From assembly GCF_027460265.1 (NCBI RefSeq), contig NZ_JAPZBC010000001.1:4161501-4225500 (forward strand): DNA of 64,000 nt, written 5' to 3'. The stretch comes from Streptomyces sp. WMMC940. Lineage in GTDB: Bacteria > Actinomycetota > Actinomycetes > Streptomycetales > Streptomycetaceae. The translations under genes were made by a program, and so were the position numbers. This document shows positions 32,386-40,530 of the stretch, one piece after another (position 1 is the stretch's first letter; the number at the start of each line of letters is the position of its first letter). Under the pieces are notes generated by a model that did no database searches, was not told the DNA's origin, and saw only the letters and a list, made by a program, of their open reading frames with translations.

Positions 32386-34839
32386 TCAGGCCGGGAAGCG
32401 GCGGTCCACCCATCGCCATGCGAACTCCAGCACCACCGCCGCCACCGCGGCGATGGCGACCGCCGCCCACGGCATCGTCGTCCCCACCAGCCGCAGGGCG
32501 AAGAAGTCCTGCAGCCAGGGCACCATGAGGACGATCAGGAAGGCCAGCCCCATCGCCGCGACCAGGCACACGCGCCACAAGGTGTAGGGGCGGGCGATGA
32601 TCGCCAGCACCCACATGGCGACCAGGAACAGCGTCAGCGTCGCCGCGCTGGTCTCGGCGGCCAGGGCGCCGGGCCCGCTGTAGTGGTGTCGGGCGAGGAG
32701 GTACGTCGAGAAGGTGGCGCCCGCCGCGACGATCCCGCCCGGGATCGCGTACCGCATGACCCGCCGTACGAAGTGGGGCTTGGCGCGTTCCTTGTTGGGC
32801 GCCAGCGCCAGGAAGAACGCCGGGACGCCGATGGTCAGTGTGGACAGCAGGGTCAGATGCCGGGGCAGGAAGGGGTACTCGACCTGCCAGCAGACCACCA
32901 GGACCGCCAGCAGCACCGAGTAGACCGTCTTGGTCAGGAACAGCGTGGCGACCCGGGTGATGTTGCCGATGACACGACGGCCCTCGGCGACCACCGACGG
33001 CAGCGTGGCGAAGCTGTTGTTGAGGAGGACGATCTGCGCGACGGCCTTCGTCGCCTCGGAACCGGAGCCCATGGAGACGCCGATGTCGGCGTCCTTGAGC
33101 GCGAGGACGTCGTTGACGCCGTCGCCCGTCATCGCGACCGTGTGGCCGCGCGACTGGAGCGCGCCGACCATGTCCCGCTTCTGCTGCGGGGTGACCCGCC
33201 CGAAGACCGCGTTGGCGGCGAGCTCGTCGGCCATCGCCTCCCGCTCGGCCGGCAGCTTGCGGGCGTCCACGGTGTCCGCCGCGCCCGGCAGCCCGAGCTT
33301 GCCGGCCACGGCGCTGACCGACACCGCGTTGTCGCCGGAGATGACCTTCGCCGCGACGTCCTGCTCCTCGAAGTAGCGCAGGGTGTCGGCCGCGTCGGGC
33401 CGCAGCCGCTGCTCCAGGACGACCAGCGCGGTGGGCCGGGCGCCCGCGGCGACGTCGAGGTCGTCGAGCTCGCCCGCGGCGCGCGCGAGCAGCAGGACGC
33501 GCAGGCCCTGCTCGTTGAGGCCGTCGACCTCGCGCAGAGCGGGCGCGCCGGGCGGCAGCAGTACGTCGGGGGCGCCGAGCAGCCAGGTCGAACTCTGCCC
33601 GTCGCCCTCGCTGAACGCGGCTCCGCTGTACTTGCGCGCCGACGAGAACGGCAGGGACTCGGTGCAGCGCCACTCCTCCCGGTCCGGGTAGGCCTCGATG
33701 ATCGCCTGGAGGGAGGCGTTGGGCCGGGGGTCGGACTCGCCGAGCGCGCCCAGGACGGTGCGCACGTAGTCCTCGTCGCAGCCGTCGAGGGTGCGCAGCT
33801 CGGTGACGTCCATGCCGCCCTCGGTGAGGGTGCCGGTCTTGTCCAGGCACACCACGTCGATCCGGGCGAGGCCCTCGATCGCGGGGAGCTCCTGGACGAG
33901 GCACTGCTTGCGGCCGAGCCGGATGACTCCGATCGCGAAGGCGACGGAGGTGAGGAGGACGAGGCCCTCGGGGATCATCGGCACGATTCCGCCGACGGTG
34001 CGGGCGACCGAGCCCTTGAAGTCGTCGCCCTTGACGACGAGCTGGCTGACGATGAGGCCGAGGGCGGTCGGCACCATCATCCAGGTGACGTACTTGAGGA
34101 TCGTGGAGATGCCGGAGCGCAGCTCCGAGTGGACGAGGGTGAAGCGGGAGGCCTCCTCGGCCAGCTGGGCGGCGTAGGCTTCGTGGCCGACCTTGGTGGC
34201 GGTGAAGGCGCCGCCGCCGGCGACGACGAAGCTGCCGGACATCATCCGGTCCCCGCGCCGCTTCAGGACCGGGTCGGCCTCACCGGTGAGCAGGGACTCG
34301 TCGATCTCGAGGCCGTCGGCCTCGGCGACCTCGCCGTCGACGACGACCTTGTCGCCCGGTCCGAGTTCGACGAGGTCGCCGAGCACGATCTCGGAGGTGG
34401 ACACCTCGCCGGAGACGCCGTCGCGCCGGACGGTCGGTCTCGCCTCGCCGATGACGGCGAGTCCGTCCAGGGTCTTCTTGGCGCGCAGCTCCTGGATGAT
34501 GCCGATGCCGGTGTTGGCGAGGATGACGAAGCCGAACAGGGTGTCCTGGAACGGCGCCACGAAGAACATGATCACCCAGAGCACGCCGATGATCGCGTTG
34601 AAGCGGGTGAGGACGTTGCCCCGGATGATGTCGACGGTGGAGCGACTGCTGCGTACGGGGACGTCGTTGACCTCACCGCGCGCGATGCGTTCGGCGACCT
34701 CGTCGGCGCTCAGCCCGCCGGGCCGGTGCCGCACGGGCGGCGGCACCGGATGTACGGGGTCGAGCTCCGCCCCCGCGTCGATGACCGGGCCGCCGTGCGG
34801 CTCGGCTCCGTCGCTGCCGATCTCCGACCGCTGAGTCAT
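32386..34839 (-). CDS. CtpE-like cation-translocating P-type ATPase
   Basis: 817 residues. P-type motifs are complete: actuator loop LLTGEADPV (TGE at 185-187), PEGLVLLTSVAFAIG in the membrane, phosphorylation site CLDKTGTLTE (Asp333), hinge MTGDGVNDVLALKDADIGVSMGSG. The start (GLSADEVAERIARGEVNDVP) and overall order follow mycobacterial CtpE, a Ca2+-uptake ATPase, rather than heavy-metal or KdpB types. There is no CPC metal motif in the membrane. About ten transmembrane segments. The final helix-coding sequence (32388-32478) is present a second time, inverted, at 35055-35145, beyond the start of the gene. Confidence 0.88.
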   Translation of the reverse strand: MTQRSEIGSDGAEPHGGPVIDAGAELDPVHPVPPPVRHRPGGLSADEVAERIARGEVNDVPVRSSRSTVDIIRGNVLTRFNAIIGVLWVIMFFVAPFQDTLFGFVILANTGIGIIQELRAKKTLDGLAVIGEARPTVRRDGVSGEVSTSEIVLGDLVELGPGDKVVVDGEVAEADGLEIDESLLTGEADPVLKRRGDRMMSGSFVVAGGGAFTATKVGHEAYAAQLAEEASRFTLVHSELRSGISTILKYVTWMMVPTALGLIVSQLVVKGDDFKGSVARTVGGIVPMIPEGLVLLTSVAFAIGVIRLGRKQCLVQELPAIEGLARIDVVCLDKTGTLTEGGMDVTELRTLDGCDEDYVRTVLGALGESDPRPNASLQAIIEAYPDREEWRCTESLPFSSARKYSGAAFSEGDGQSSTWLLGAPDVLLPPGAPALREVDGLNEQGLRVLLLARAAGELDDLDVAAGARPTALVVLEQRLRPDAADTLRYFEEQDVAAKVISGDNAVSVSAVAGKLGLPGAADTVDARKLPAEREAMADELAANAVFGRVTPQQKRDMVGALQSRGHTVAMTGDGVNDVLALKDADIGVSMGSGSEATKAVAQIVLLNNSFATLPSVVAEGRRVIGNITRVATLFLTKTVYSVLLAVLVVCWQVEYPFLPRHLTLLSTLTIGVPAFFLALAPNKERAKPHFVRRVMRYAIPGGIVAAGATFSTYLLARHHYSGPGALAAETSAATLTLFLVAMWVLAIIARPYTLWRVCLVAAMGLAFLIVLMVPWLQDFFALRLVGTTMPWAAVAIAAVAAVVLEFAWRWVDRRFPA
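32388..32478 (-). repeat. Left arm of a 91-bp inverted repeat (3' end of the P-type ATPase gene)
   Basis: It encodes MPWAAVAIAAVAAVVLEFA through RRFPA, the last transmembrane helix. It is the reverse complement of 35055-35145 with a single mismatch (90 of 91 bases). Confidence 0.95.
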
Positions 34840-34883
34840 GCCTCCGACGGTACGGCGACGCGGGCCCCTTCACCCCCTGAGCC

Positions 34884-34909
34884 CGGGATCCGGCCATGGC
34901 CGGATCCCG
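34884..34909. other. 26-bp perfect palindrome
   Basis: CGGGATCCGGCCA followed by its reverse complement, centred on the NcoI-like CCATGG. A second palindrome, CCCGCCATGGCGGG (34906-34919), overlaps its right end. It lies 45 bp upstream of the P-type ATPase start. It could be the terminator of the DUF2530 transcript or a regulatory structure. Confidence 0.6.
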
Positions 34910-35054
34910 CCATGGCGGGAACGCGGCTCGGTGGCGCGCCGGACGCGGGCGGCGGGTGATCGGGTCCGTGGTGCCGGCGCGGAAGCACGCCGTGCTCGGG
35001 GCCCACTCCGCCGACGGGCGCGGCCGGGTGAGCGGCCCAGGGACGTCCGGGGCC

Positions 35055-35145
35055 ACGATGCCGTGGGCGGCGGTCGCCATCGCCGCGGTGGCGGCGGCGG
35101 TGCTGGAGTTCGCATGGCGATGGGTGGACCGCCGCTTCCCGGCCT
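35055..35145 (+). repeat. Right arm of a 91-bp inverted repeat (orphan copy of the ATPase 3' end)
   Basis: On the plus strand this encodes TMPWAAVAIAAVAAAVLEFA through DRRFPA, i.e. the last helix of the P-type ATPase, with one silent-type base change relative to 32388-32478. It lies in the 408-bp interval upstream of the ATPase start, where no intact gene is present. The flanking sequence is not shared. Confidence 0.95.
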
Positions 35146-35247
35146 CGTCGGGCGCGAGTCCGGCCCGGGGCCCTGGTCGCACGAGGGGCGTTCGGCGGGG
35201 GCGGGGCGCGCGAGGGAGTCGCGCCTTCGGGGCCGGGGGTCGCCCCG

Positions 35248-35511
35248 TCAGTCGCTGCCGTGCGGGGCGGCTTCCGCGCGCCTGATGGCCGCGTCGCGCT
35301 TGCGCACGTACCAGATGCCGAGGAGGCCCAGCCCGCCGCCGGCCAGGCAGGTCCACACCCACCAGTCCAGCTCGCGCTCGGCGAACCAGCCGTAGAAGGG
35401 GACCTGGACGAGGAAGAGGACGAACCAGAGGATCGTGCCGCCGGTGATGGTGGCGACGACCGGCCCCTCCAGGGGCTCGGGCGCCTCGTGCTTGGGGGTC
35501 CACTTCGCCAT
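35248..35511 (-). CDS. DUF2530 family small membrane protein
   Basis: 87 residues: a cytoplasmic start MAKWTPKHEAPEPLEGPVV, two transmembrane helices (ATITGGTILWFVLFLVQVPF and WWVWTCLAGGGLGLLGIWYV), and a basic tail RKRDAAIRRAEAAP. This is the compact DUF2530 pattern found across actinobacteria, function unknown. It is divergent from the NCS2 permease and upstream of the P-type ATPase on the same strand, but separated by 408 bp with palindromes. Confidence 0.8.
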   Translation of the reverse strand: MAKWTPKHEAPEPLEGPVVATITGGTILWFVLFLVQVPFYGWFAERELDWWVWTCLAGGGLGLLGIWYVRKRDAAIRRAEAAPHGSD

Positions 35512-35632
35512 GCGGTCAGTGTAGGCGGCACTCTGGCGGCCCGGACGGCGTGCACCGGGAGGCGGGACGGGACTTCGCCCGGCGGCGTCTACGCGCGGAG
35601 ATACCGATCTTCGACCTATACATTCATACTGA

Positions 35633-35655
35633 ACCGGTTTGTGTGCGACCGGTTT
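35633..35655. promoter_or_regulatory. Direct repeat ACCGGTTT upstream of the NCS2 permease
   Basis: ACCGGTTT occurs at 35633-35640 and 35648-35655. The first copy is also part of the palindrome AACCGGTT. They sit in the only AT-rich patch of the divergent DUF2530/permease region (CTATACATTCATACT just upstream), so they may be operator half-sites of a purine-responsive or other regulator. Confidence 0.3.
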
Positions 35656-35725
35656 TCTTCATATGAACCTCCAGGAAAGCCGGCCGTAGTTCAGCCACCC
35701 CCGCACCACCTCGACGAGGACTCGT

Positions 35726-37192
35726 ATGCCCCCCACGGCCACCGCTCCCGCGGACGTCCGGCAGCCGCAGCGGCCCGACTCCGGTTCCCGCGCCCCCGGC
35801 CGGCTCGACCGCTACTTCAAGATCTCCGAGCGCGGCTCCACGGTCGCCCGCGAGGTCCGCGGCGGATTCGCCACCTTCTTTGCCATGGCGTACATCGTCG
35901 TGCTGAACCCGATCATCCTCGGCAGCGCCGAGGACATGTACGGACACCAGCTCGACGGCGGCCAGCTGGTCACCGCGACCGTGCTCACCGCGGCCTTCTC
36001 GACCCTCCTCATGGGCGTCATCGGCAACGTCCCGATCGCCCTGGCGGCCGGGCTCGGCGTGAACACGGTCGTCGCCCTCCAGCTCGCCCCGCGCATGAGC
36101 TGGCCCGACGCCATGGGCATGGTGGTCCTCGCCGGCTTCGTGGTCATGCTGCTCGTGGCGACGGGCCTGCGCGAACGGGTCATGAACGCGGTGCCGCTCG
36201 GCCTGCGCAAGGGCATCGCGATCGGCATCGGCCTGTTCATCATGCTGATCGGGCTGGTCGACTCCGGCTTCGTCTCCCGCATCCCGGACGCCGCCCACAC
36301 CACCGTGCCGCTCCAGCTCGGACTCACCGGGCACCTCTCCGGCTGGCCGGTCCTGGTCTTCGTCCTCGGCACGCTGCTGACGCTCGCGCTGATCATCCGC
36401 AAGGTGCCGGGCGCCATCCTGGTCTCCATCGTCGTGATGACGGTGGTCGCCGTCGTCGTCCAGTTGATCGCCCGGCTCCCCGGCCGGGCGTGGGGCCTGA
36501 CCGTGCCGGAGTGGCCGGGCAACCCCGTGGCCACGCCGGACTTCGGGCTCGTCGGCCAGGTCAGCCTGTTCGGCGGGTTCGAGAAGGTCGGCCTGCTCAC
36601 CGGCGCGCTCTTCGTCTTCACCGTGCTGCTGTCCTGCTTCTTCGACGCGATGGGGACCATCCTCGGCGTCGGCGACGAGGCGAAGCTGATGGACGACAAG
36701 GGCAACCTCCCGGGCATCAACAAGGTGCTGATCGTCGACGGCGTCGCCGTCGCCGCGGGGGGTGCCACCTCCTCCTCCGCCAACACCTGCTTCGTGGAGT
36801 CGACGGCGGGCGTCGGCGAGGGCGCGCGCACCGGCCTCGCCTCGGTCGTCACGGGCGGTCTCTTCGCGGTGGCGCTGTTCCTGACACCGCTGGCGACGAT
36901 GGTCCCGTCCCAGGCGGCGACGCCCGCGCTGCTCGCGGTCGGTTTCCTGATCCTCGCCGGGTCGGTCAAGGGCATCGACTGGAGCGACTTCACGATCGCG
37001 GTGCCGGCGTTCCTGGCGATGGTGATGATGCCGTTCACCTACTCCATCACCAACGGCATCGGCATCGGCTTCATCGCGTTCAGCGTGCTGCGGCCGGCGG
37101 TGGGGAGGGGCCGTGAGGTGCCGGTCCCGATGTACGTCGTCTCGGCGGTCTTCGTCTTCTCGTACGCGATGCCGGCGCTGGGCCTGACGTGA
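35726..37192 (+). CDS. NCS2 family purine permease (AzgA-like)
   Basis: 488 residues with 12-14 hydrophobic segments. AzgA-group hallmarks are GRLDRYFKISERGSTVAREVRGGFATFFAMAYIVVLNP at the start, AAGLGVNTVVALQ, GLRKGIAIGIGLFIMLIGLVDSG, FFDAMGTILGVGDEAKLMD and SSSANTCFVESTAGVGEGARTGL. These proteins import adenine, guanine and hypoxanthine with protons. The N-terminal 30 residues are a disordered extension. No purine riboswitch is apparent in the short leader. The gene is followed by a repeat-containing spacer and an opposite-strand regulator-like gene. Confidence 0.9.
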   Translation: MPPTATAPADVRQPQRPDSGSRAPGRLDRYFKISERGSTVAREVRGGFATFFAMAYIVVLNPIILGSAEDMYGHQLDGGQLVTATVLTAAFSTLLMGVIGNVPIALAAGLGVNTVVALQLAPRMSWPDAMGMVVLAGFVVMLLVATGLRERVMNAVPLGLRKGIAIGIGLFIMLIGLVDSGFVSRIPDAAHTTVPLQLGLTGHLSGWPVLVFVLGTLLTLALIIRKVPGAILVSIVVMTVVAVVVQLIARLPGRAWGLTVPEWPGNPVATPDFGLVGQVSLFGGFEKVGLLTGALFVFTVLLSCFFDAMGTILGVGDEAKLMDDKGNLPGINKVLIVDGVAVAAGGATSSSANTCFVESTAGVGEGARTGLASVVTGGLFAVALFLTPLATMVPSQAATPALLAVGFLILAGSVKGIDWSDFTIAVPAFLAMVMMPFTYSITNGIGIGFIAFSVLRPAVGRGREVPVPMYVVSAVFVFSYAMPALGLT

Positions 37193-37279
37193 TCCGCGGT
37201 GCCCGCCTCACCCGGCCGTGGTGCCCGCCTCACCCGGCTGCCCGCGCCCGCCGGGCCCCGCAGTCGTCCGCTCCCGGCC

Positions 37280-37543
37280 TCACGTCGCCCTGCCGGGTCC
37301 GGGGCCGGGCCGGCCGGGGTTCTCGCCCGGCACCGGCCGGCCCGGCACGGGACCGTAGAACTTCTCCGTCTCGTCGACGGCGGCCTTGAAGCGCTCGTCG
37401 AAGTCGTCGCGAACGAGCGCCCGGACCACGTAGTCCTGGACGCTCATTCCGCGTTGGGCTGCATGCTCCCGTAGCCGGTCGAGCAACTCGCCGTCCAACC
37501 GCAGGCTGAGCACTGCCGATGCGCTCGATGCTGTCGTTGCCAT
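37280..37543 (-). CDS. Ribbon-helix-helix (CopG/Arc-type) protein, orphan
   Basis: 87 residues from the second ATG (37543). The upstream ATG at 37555 would add four. The core AVLSLRLDGELLDRLREHAAQRGMSVQDYVVRAL is a standard ribbon-helix-helix DNA-binding fold, as in type II antitoxins. A helical middle (DDFDERFKAAVDETEKFY) and a Pro/Gly-rich tail follow. No toxin gene adjoins it. It is divergent from the MarR gene by about 130 bp, and autoregulation is likely but not visible as a repeat. Confidence 0.72.
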   Translation of the reverse strand: MATTASSASAVLSLRLDGELLDRLREHAAQRGMSVQDYVVRALVRDDFDERFKAAVDETEKFYGPVPGRPVPGENPGRPGPGPGRAT

Positions 37544-37641
37544 GCCGGTCAGCATCGTTGGCCGGAACCGATCGGTGCGTCACTTTCCGAAGCCCTCTCA
37601 CCCGTTTGGGTGATATGTGGATGCGAGGCGTAACCCGGTAG

Positions 37642-37660
37642 TCATTAGGATGGGTAATGA
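37642..37660. promoter_or_regulatory. Candidate MarR operator
   Basis: TCATTA-N7-TAATGA is a perfect inverted repeat in an AT-rich island, 15 bp before the MarR ATG at 37676. Its size (6+7+6) and location over the transcription start fit autorepression by a MarR dimer, which would also control the exporter downstream. Confidence 0.65.
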
Positions 37661-37675
37661 GTTATGCTAAGGAAC

Positions 37676-38113
37676 ATGCCTGACCTGTCCCACGGCGACG
37701 ACGTCGCCGCCGTGAACTCACTGCGCTCGGCCGTCATGAGGCTGGGCCGGCGCCTGAAGCACCAGCGCGTCGACGAATCACTGAGCCCCACCGAGATGTC
37801 GGTGCTGGGCACCCTCGCCCGCTGCGGCTCTGCCACCCCCGGTGAGCTGGCCCGCAAGGAGCACGTCCAGCCGCCGTCGATGACCCGCATCGTGGCACTG
37901 CTGGAGTCCAAGGGGCTGGTCCGGCTGGAGCCGCATCCCGAGGACCGCCGGCAGAAGGTGGTCAGCCAGACCGAGCGGGCCGAGGTCATGCTCGAGGAGT
38001 CCCGCCGCAAGCGGAACGCCTGGCTGGCCTCGCTCGCCGAGGGTCTGGACGAGGAGGAGTGGGCCAAGCTGCGCGCGGCCGCCCCCGTACTGGAGAAGCT
38101 CGCCCACCTGTAA
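37676..38113 (+). CDS. MarR-family transcriptional regulator
   Basis: 145 residues. Winged-helix core: LSPTEMSVLGTLARCGSATPGELARKEHVQPPSMTRIVALLESKGLVRLEPHPEDRRQKVVSQT, with the DRR(Q/A)K wing loop typical of MarR. Dimerisation helices are at both ends. AAGGA is 6 bp before the chosen ATG. The in-frame ATG at 37664 is inside the operator-proximal region and less likely. It lies 26 bp upstream of an MFS exporter and is preceded by a clear inverted repeat, the standard layout of a self-regulated efflux operon responding to a phenolic or antibiotic ligand. Confidence 0.9.
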   Translation: MPDLSHGDDVAAVNSLRSAVMRLGRRLKHQRVDESLSPTEMSVLGTLARCGSATPGELARKEHVQPPSMTRIVALLESKGLVRLEPHPEDRRQKVVSQTERAEVMLEESRRKRNAWLASLAEGLDEEEWAKLRAAAPVLEKLAHL

Positions 38114-38139
38114 CCACCAGCCCGAGGAGGCGACCCCTT

Positions 38140-39507
38140 TTGAGTTCGGGACCCGGAGCAGACTCCGCACCCGCACCGAAGCCCCACGACGACAACGACA
38201 CCCACGGCACGGCCCCGGTGACCGGACCGACGCGCAAGGGGACCTTCTCCTCGCTCGGAGTCCGCAACTACCGGCTGTTCTTCACCGGAGCGATCGTCTC
38301 CAACACGGGCACCTGGATGGCCCGCATCACCCAGGACTGGCTCGTCCTGAGCCTCACCGGTTCGTCCGCGGCCGTCGGCATCACCACGGCCCTGCAGTTC
38401 CTGCCGATGCTGCTCTTCGGCCTGTACGGCGGAGTCATCGCCGACCGCTGCCCCAAGCGCCGGCTGCTGCTCTTCAGCCAGGGCGCCCTCGGTCTCTGCG
38501 GACTGGCGCTCGCCGTTCTCACGCTCTCCGGCGAGGTCCGGGTCTGGCACGTCTACCTCATCGCCTTCCTGCTCGGCATGGTGACGGTCGTCGACAACCC
38601 GACCCGCCAGTCCTTCGTCTCCGAGATGGTCGGGCCGGACCAACTGCGCAACGCCGTCAGCCTCAACTCCGCGAACTTCCAGTCCGCGCGGCTGATCGGG
38701 CCCGCGGTCGCCGGTGTGCTGATCACCGCCGTGGGCAGTGGCTGGGCCTTCCTGCTCAACGGTCTGTCCTTCCTCGCGCCGATCGCCGGTCTGCTGCTGA
38801 TGCGCCCGGCCGAGCTGCACCGGGCCGAGCGGGTGCCGCGCGGCAAGGGGCAGTTGAGGGAGGGCCTGAAGTACGTCGCCGGCCGGCCCGAGCTGATCTG
38901 GCCGATCGTGCTCGTGGGCTTCGTCGGCACATTCGCCTTCAACTTCCCGATCTGGCTGACGGCCTTCGCCGACAAGGTCTTCCACGCGGGTGCCGGTACG
39001 TACGGCCTGTTCAACACGCTGATGGCGGCCGGCTCCCTGGCCGGGGCCCTGCTCTGCGCCCGCCGCGCCTCCTCGCGGCTGCGGATGCTCCTCGGCGCGG
39101 CCGCCCTGTTCGGAGTACTGGAGATCGCGGCCGCGTTCTCGCCGTCGTTCTGGCTGTTCGCGGTGCTGCTCGTCCCGATCGGCATGGTCGGTCTGACGGT
39201 GAACGTGACGGCGAACTCGTCGGTCCAGATGGCGACGGACCCCGTCATGCGGGGCCGCGTCATGAGCCTCTACATGATGGTCTTCGTCGGCGGTACGCCG
39301 CTGGGAGCACCGATCGTCGGCTGGCTCACGGACACCTACGGCGTGCGGGTCGGCATGGCGACGGGCGGTGCGGTCGCGGTCGTCGCGGCGGTCACGATCG
39401 GCCTGATCCTGGTCAGGGCCGGCGGCATGCGCCTGGAGGTGGACCTGCGCCGCGGGCACCGGCACGTACGGATGGTGCCGCGCGAGCGGCTGACGGCTGC
39501 GGCGTAG
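38140..39507 (+). CDS. MFS exporter (EntS/DHA3-like), TTG start
   Basis: 455 residues. No ATG or GTG fits. TTG at 38140 follows AGGAGG by 9 nt and gives LSSGPGADSAPAPK. Twelve hydrophobic segments follow. Features of the MFS_3 group include RNYRLFFTGAIVSNTGTWMARITQDWLVLSLTGSSAAVGITTALQFLP, YGGVIADRCPKRR (motif A) and VDNPTRQSFVSEMVG. These are proton-driven exporters of siderophores or drugs. It is in an operon with the MarR gene 26 bp upstream, so probably de-repressed by its substrate. Confidence 0.88.
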   Translation: MSSGPGADSAPAPKPHDDNDTHGTAPVTGPTRKGTFSSLGVRNYRLFFTGAIVSNTGTWMARITQDWLVLSLTGSSAAVGITTALQFLPMLLFGLYGGVIADRCPKRRLLLFSQGALGLCGLALAVLTLSGEVRVWHVYLIAFLLGMVTVVDNPTRQSFVSEMVGPDQLRNAVSLNSANFQSARLIGPAVAGVLITAVGSGWAFLLNGLSFLAPIAGLLLMRPAELHRAERVPRGKGQLREGLKYVAGRPELIWPIVLVGFVGTFAFNFPIWLTAFADKVFHAGAGTYGLFNTLMAAGSLAGALLCARRASSRLRMLLGAAALFGVLEIAAAFSPSFWLFAVLLVPIGMVGLTVNVTANSSVQMATDPVMRGRVMSLYMMVFVGGTPLGAPIVGWLTDTYGVRVGMATGGAVAVVAAVTIGLILVRAGGMRLEVDLRRGHRHVRMVPRERLTAAA

Positions 39508-39597
39508 GGGCGGTGGCCGCACCGCCGCCCGGTGGTGCGTGCCTCCGCGTACTCGTGTGGGGGGCGTGGGGGAACCCGTGACTGCGAGACTCGGAGC

Positions 39598-40167
39598 ATG
39601 AGACTCTTCGCCGCCGTGATGCCGCCCGACGAGGCCCTGCGGGAGCTCGGGCGGGCCGTGGACCGGCTGCACGAGCTGCCCGGGGCGGACGGTCTGCGCT
39701 GGACCGGGAGGCCGGGGTGGCACTTCACCCTCGCCTTCATGGGGGAGGTCGACGAGGCGCTGCTCCCCGACCTGGTCGAACGGCTGGGGCGGGCGGCCCG
39801 GCGCAGTGAGGAGTTCCCGCTGCGGCTGCACGGCGGTGGGCACTTCGGCCGGCGGACGCTCTGGGTGGGCGCGGCCGGCGGGCTCGACGCGATGCGCGTG
39901 CTCGCCGAGCGCACGGAGGCGGCGGCCCGGCGTGCGGGCGTCGCCATGGAGGAGCCCCGCCGCTACCACGCCCATCTGACCCTCGCCCGCACCCGCACCG
40001 ACACGGACCTCCGCCCGTACGTCGACGCCCTGGGCCCCTTCGAGGGCAGGCCGTGGACCGTGTCCCGGCTGCTGCTGGTCCGCAGCAATCTCCCCGGCGG
40101 GGGCCACCCGGGTGAGCGGCCGCGCTATGAGGAGGCCGGCCGGTGGACCCTGGGCGCGGCGGGCTGA
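39598..40167 (+). CDS. thpR: RNA 2',3'-cyclic phosphodiesterase (2H family)
   Basis: 189 residues with the two HxTx motifs that define 2H phosphoesterases: HFTLAFMGEVDE near residue 42 and HLTLARTRT near residue 125. It begins MRLFAAVMPPDEAL, the usual ThpR opening. Members open 2',3'-cyclic phosphates on RNA and in vitro ligate tRNA halves through 2'-5' bonds, hence the older name 2'-5' RNA ligase. Cytoplasmic. It appears monocistronic, with the small membrane peptide gene 147 bp downstream. Confidence 0.9.
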   Translation: MRLFAAVMPPDEALRELGRAVDRLHELPGADGLRWTGRPGWHFTLAFMGEVDEALLPDLVERLGRAARRSEEFPLRLHGGGHFGRRTLWVGAAGGLDAMRVLAERTEAAARRAGVAMEEPRRYHAHLTLARTRTDTDLRPYVDALGPFEGRPWTVSRLLLVRSNLPGGGHPGERPRYEEAGRWTLGAAG

Positions 40168-40314
40168 CGCCGGAGTTCGTACACCGCACGGCCGGCGGCC
40201 GGCCCGCTCGAGGGCCCAGCGGACCGGCTCCGCGGACCGGCCCCCAGGAACCGGCGGGTCCGCGCGGGACGCCCCAGGCTCCGGAGGCCCGGACCGGCCC
40301 GTTACGCTCAAAGG

Positions 40315-40404
40315 GTGGACCCGAAGACCCGTAACCGGATCATGGCCGGTGTGCTCGTGCTGATGTTCGCCGTCGTCGCGGTGGCGGCTGCGCTCGGTCG
40401 CTGA
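40315..40404 (+). CDS. 29-residue single-helix membrane peptide
   Basis: GTG-started ORF: a basic start VDPKTRNRIMAG, then one transmembrane helix VLVLMFAVVAVAAALG, ending in Arg. AAAGG overlaps the start region. The composition (cytoplasmic basic head, single hydrophobic helix) and good G/C third positions argue for a real small protein, and I recall near-identical short ORFs annotated in other Streptomyces. It is too short for most gene callers. Role unknown. Confidence 0.55.
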   Translation: MDPKTRNRIMAGVLVLMFAVVAVAAALGR

Positions 40405-40530
40405 GCGCCCGAGCGGCGGCGTGGCGCGCAGAGCGGCGCGCGGCGCGAGGAGCGACGAACGCCCCGGGGCGGGGACGCCGTGCCGGTTCACCCTTGCTTC
40501 GAGCGGACTCGAAGCAGTTGGCTGAGCCCC

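Noticed and set aside
35593..35725. Purine riboswitch before the NCS2 permease
   Set aside because: The leader is short, contains direct repeats rather than a three-way junction, and lacks the conserved loop-loop and core nucleotides of the purine aptamer.
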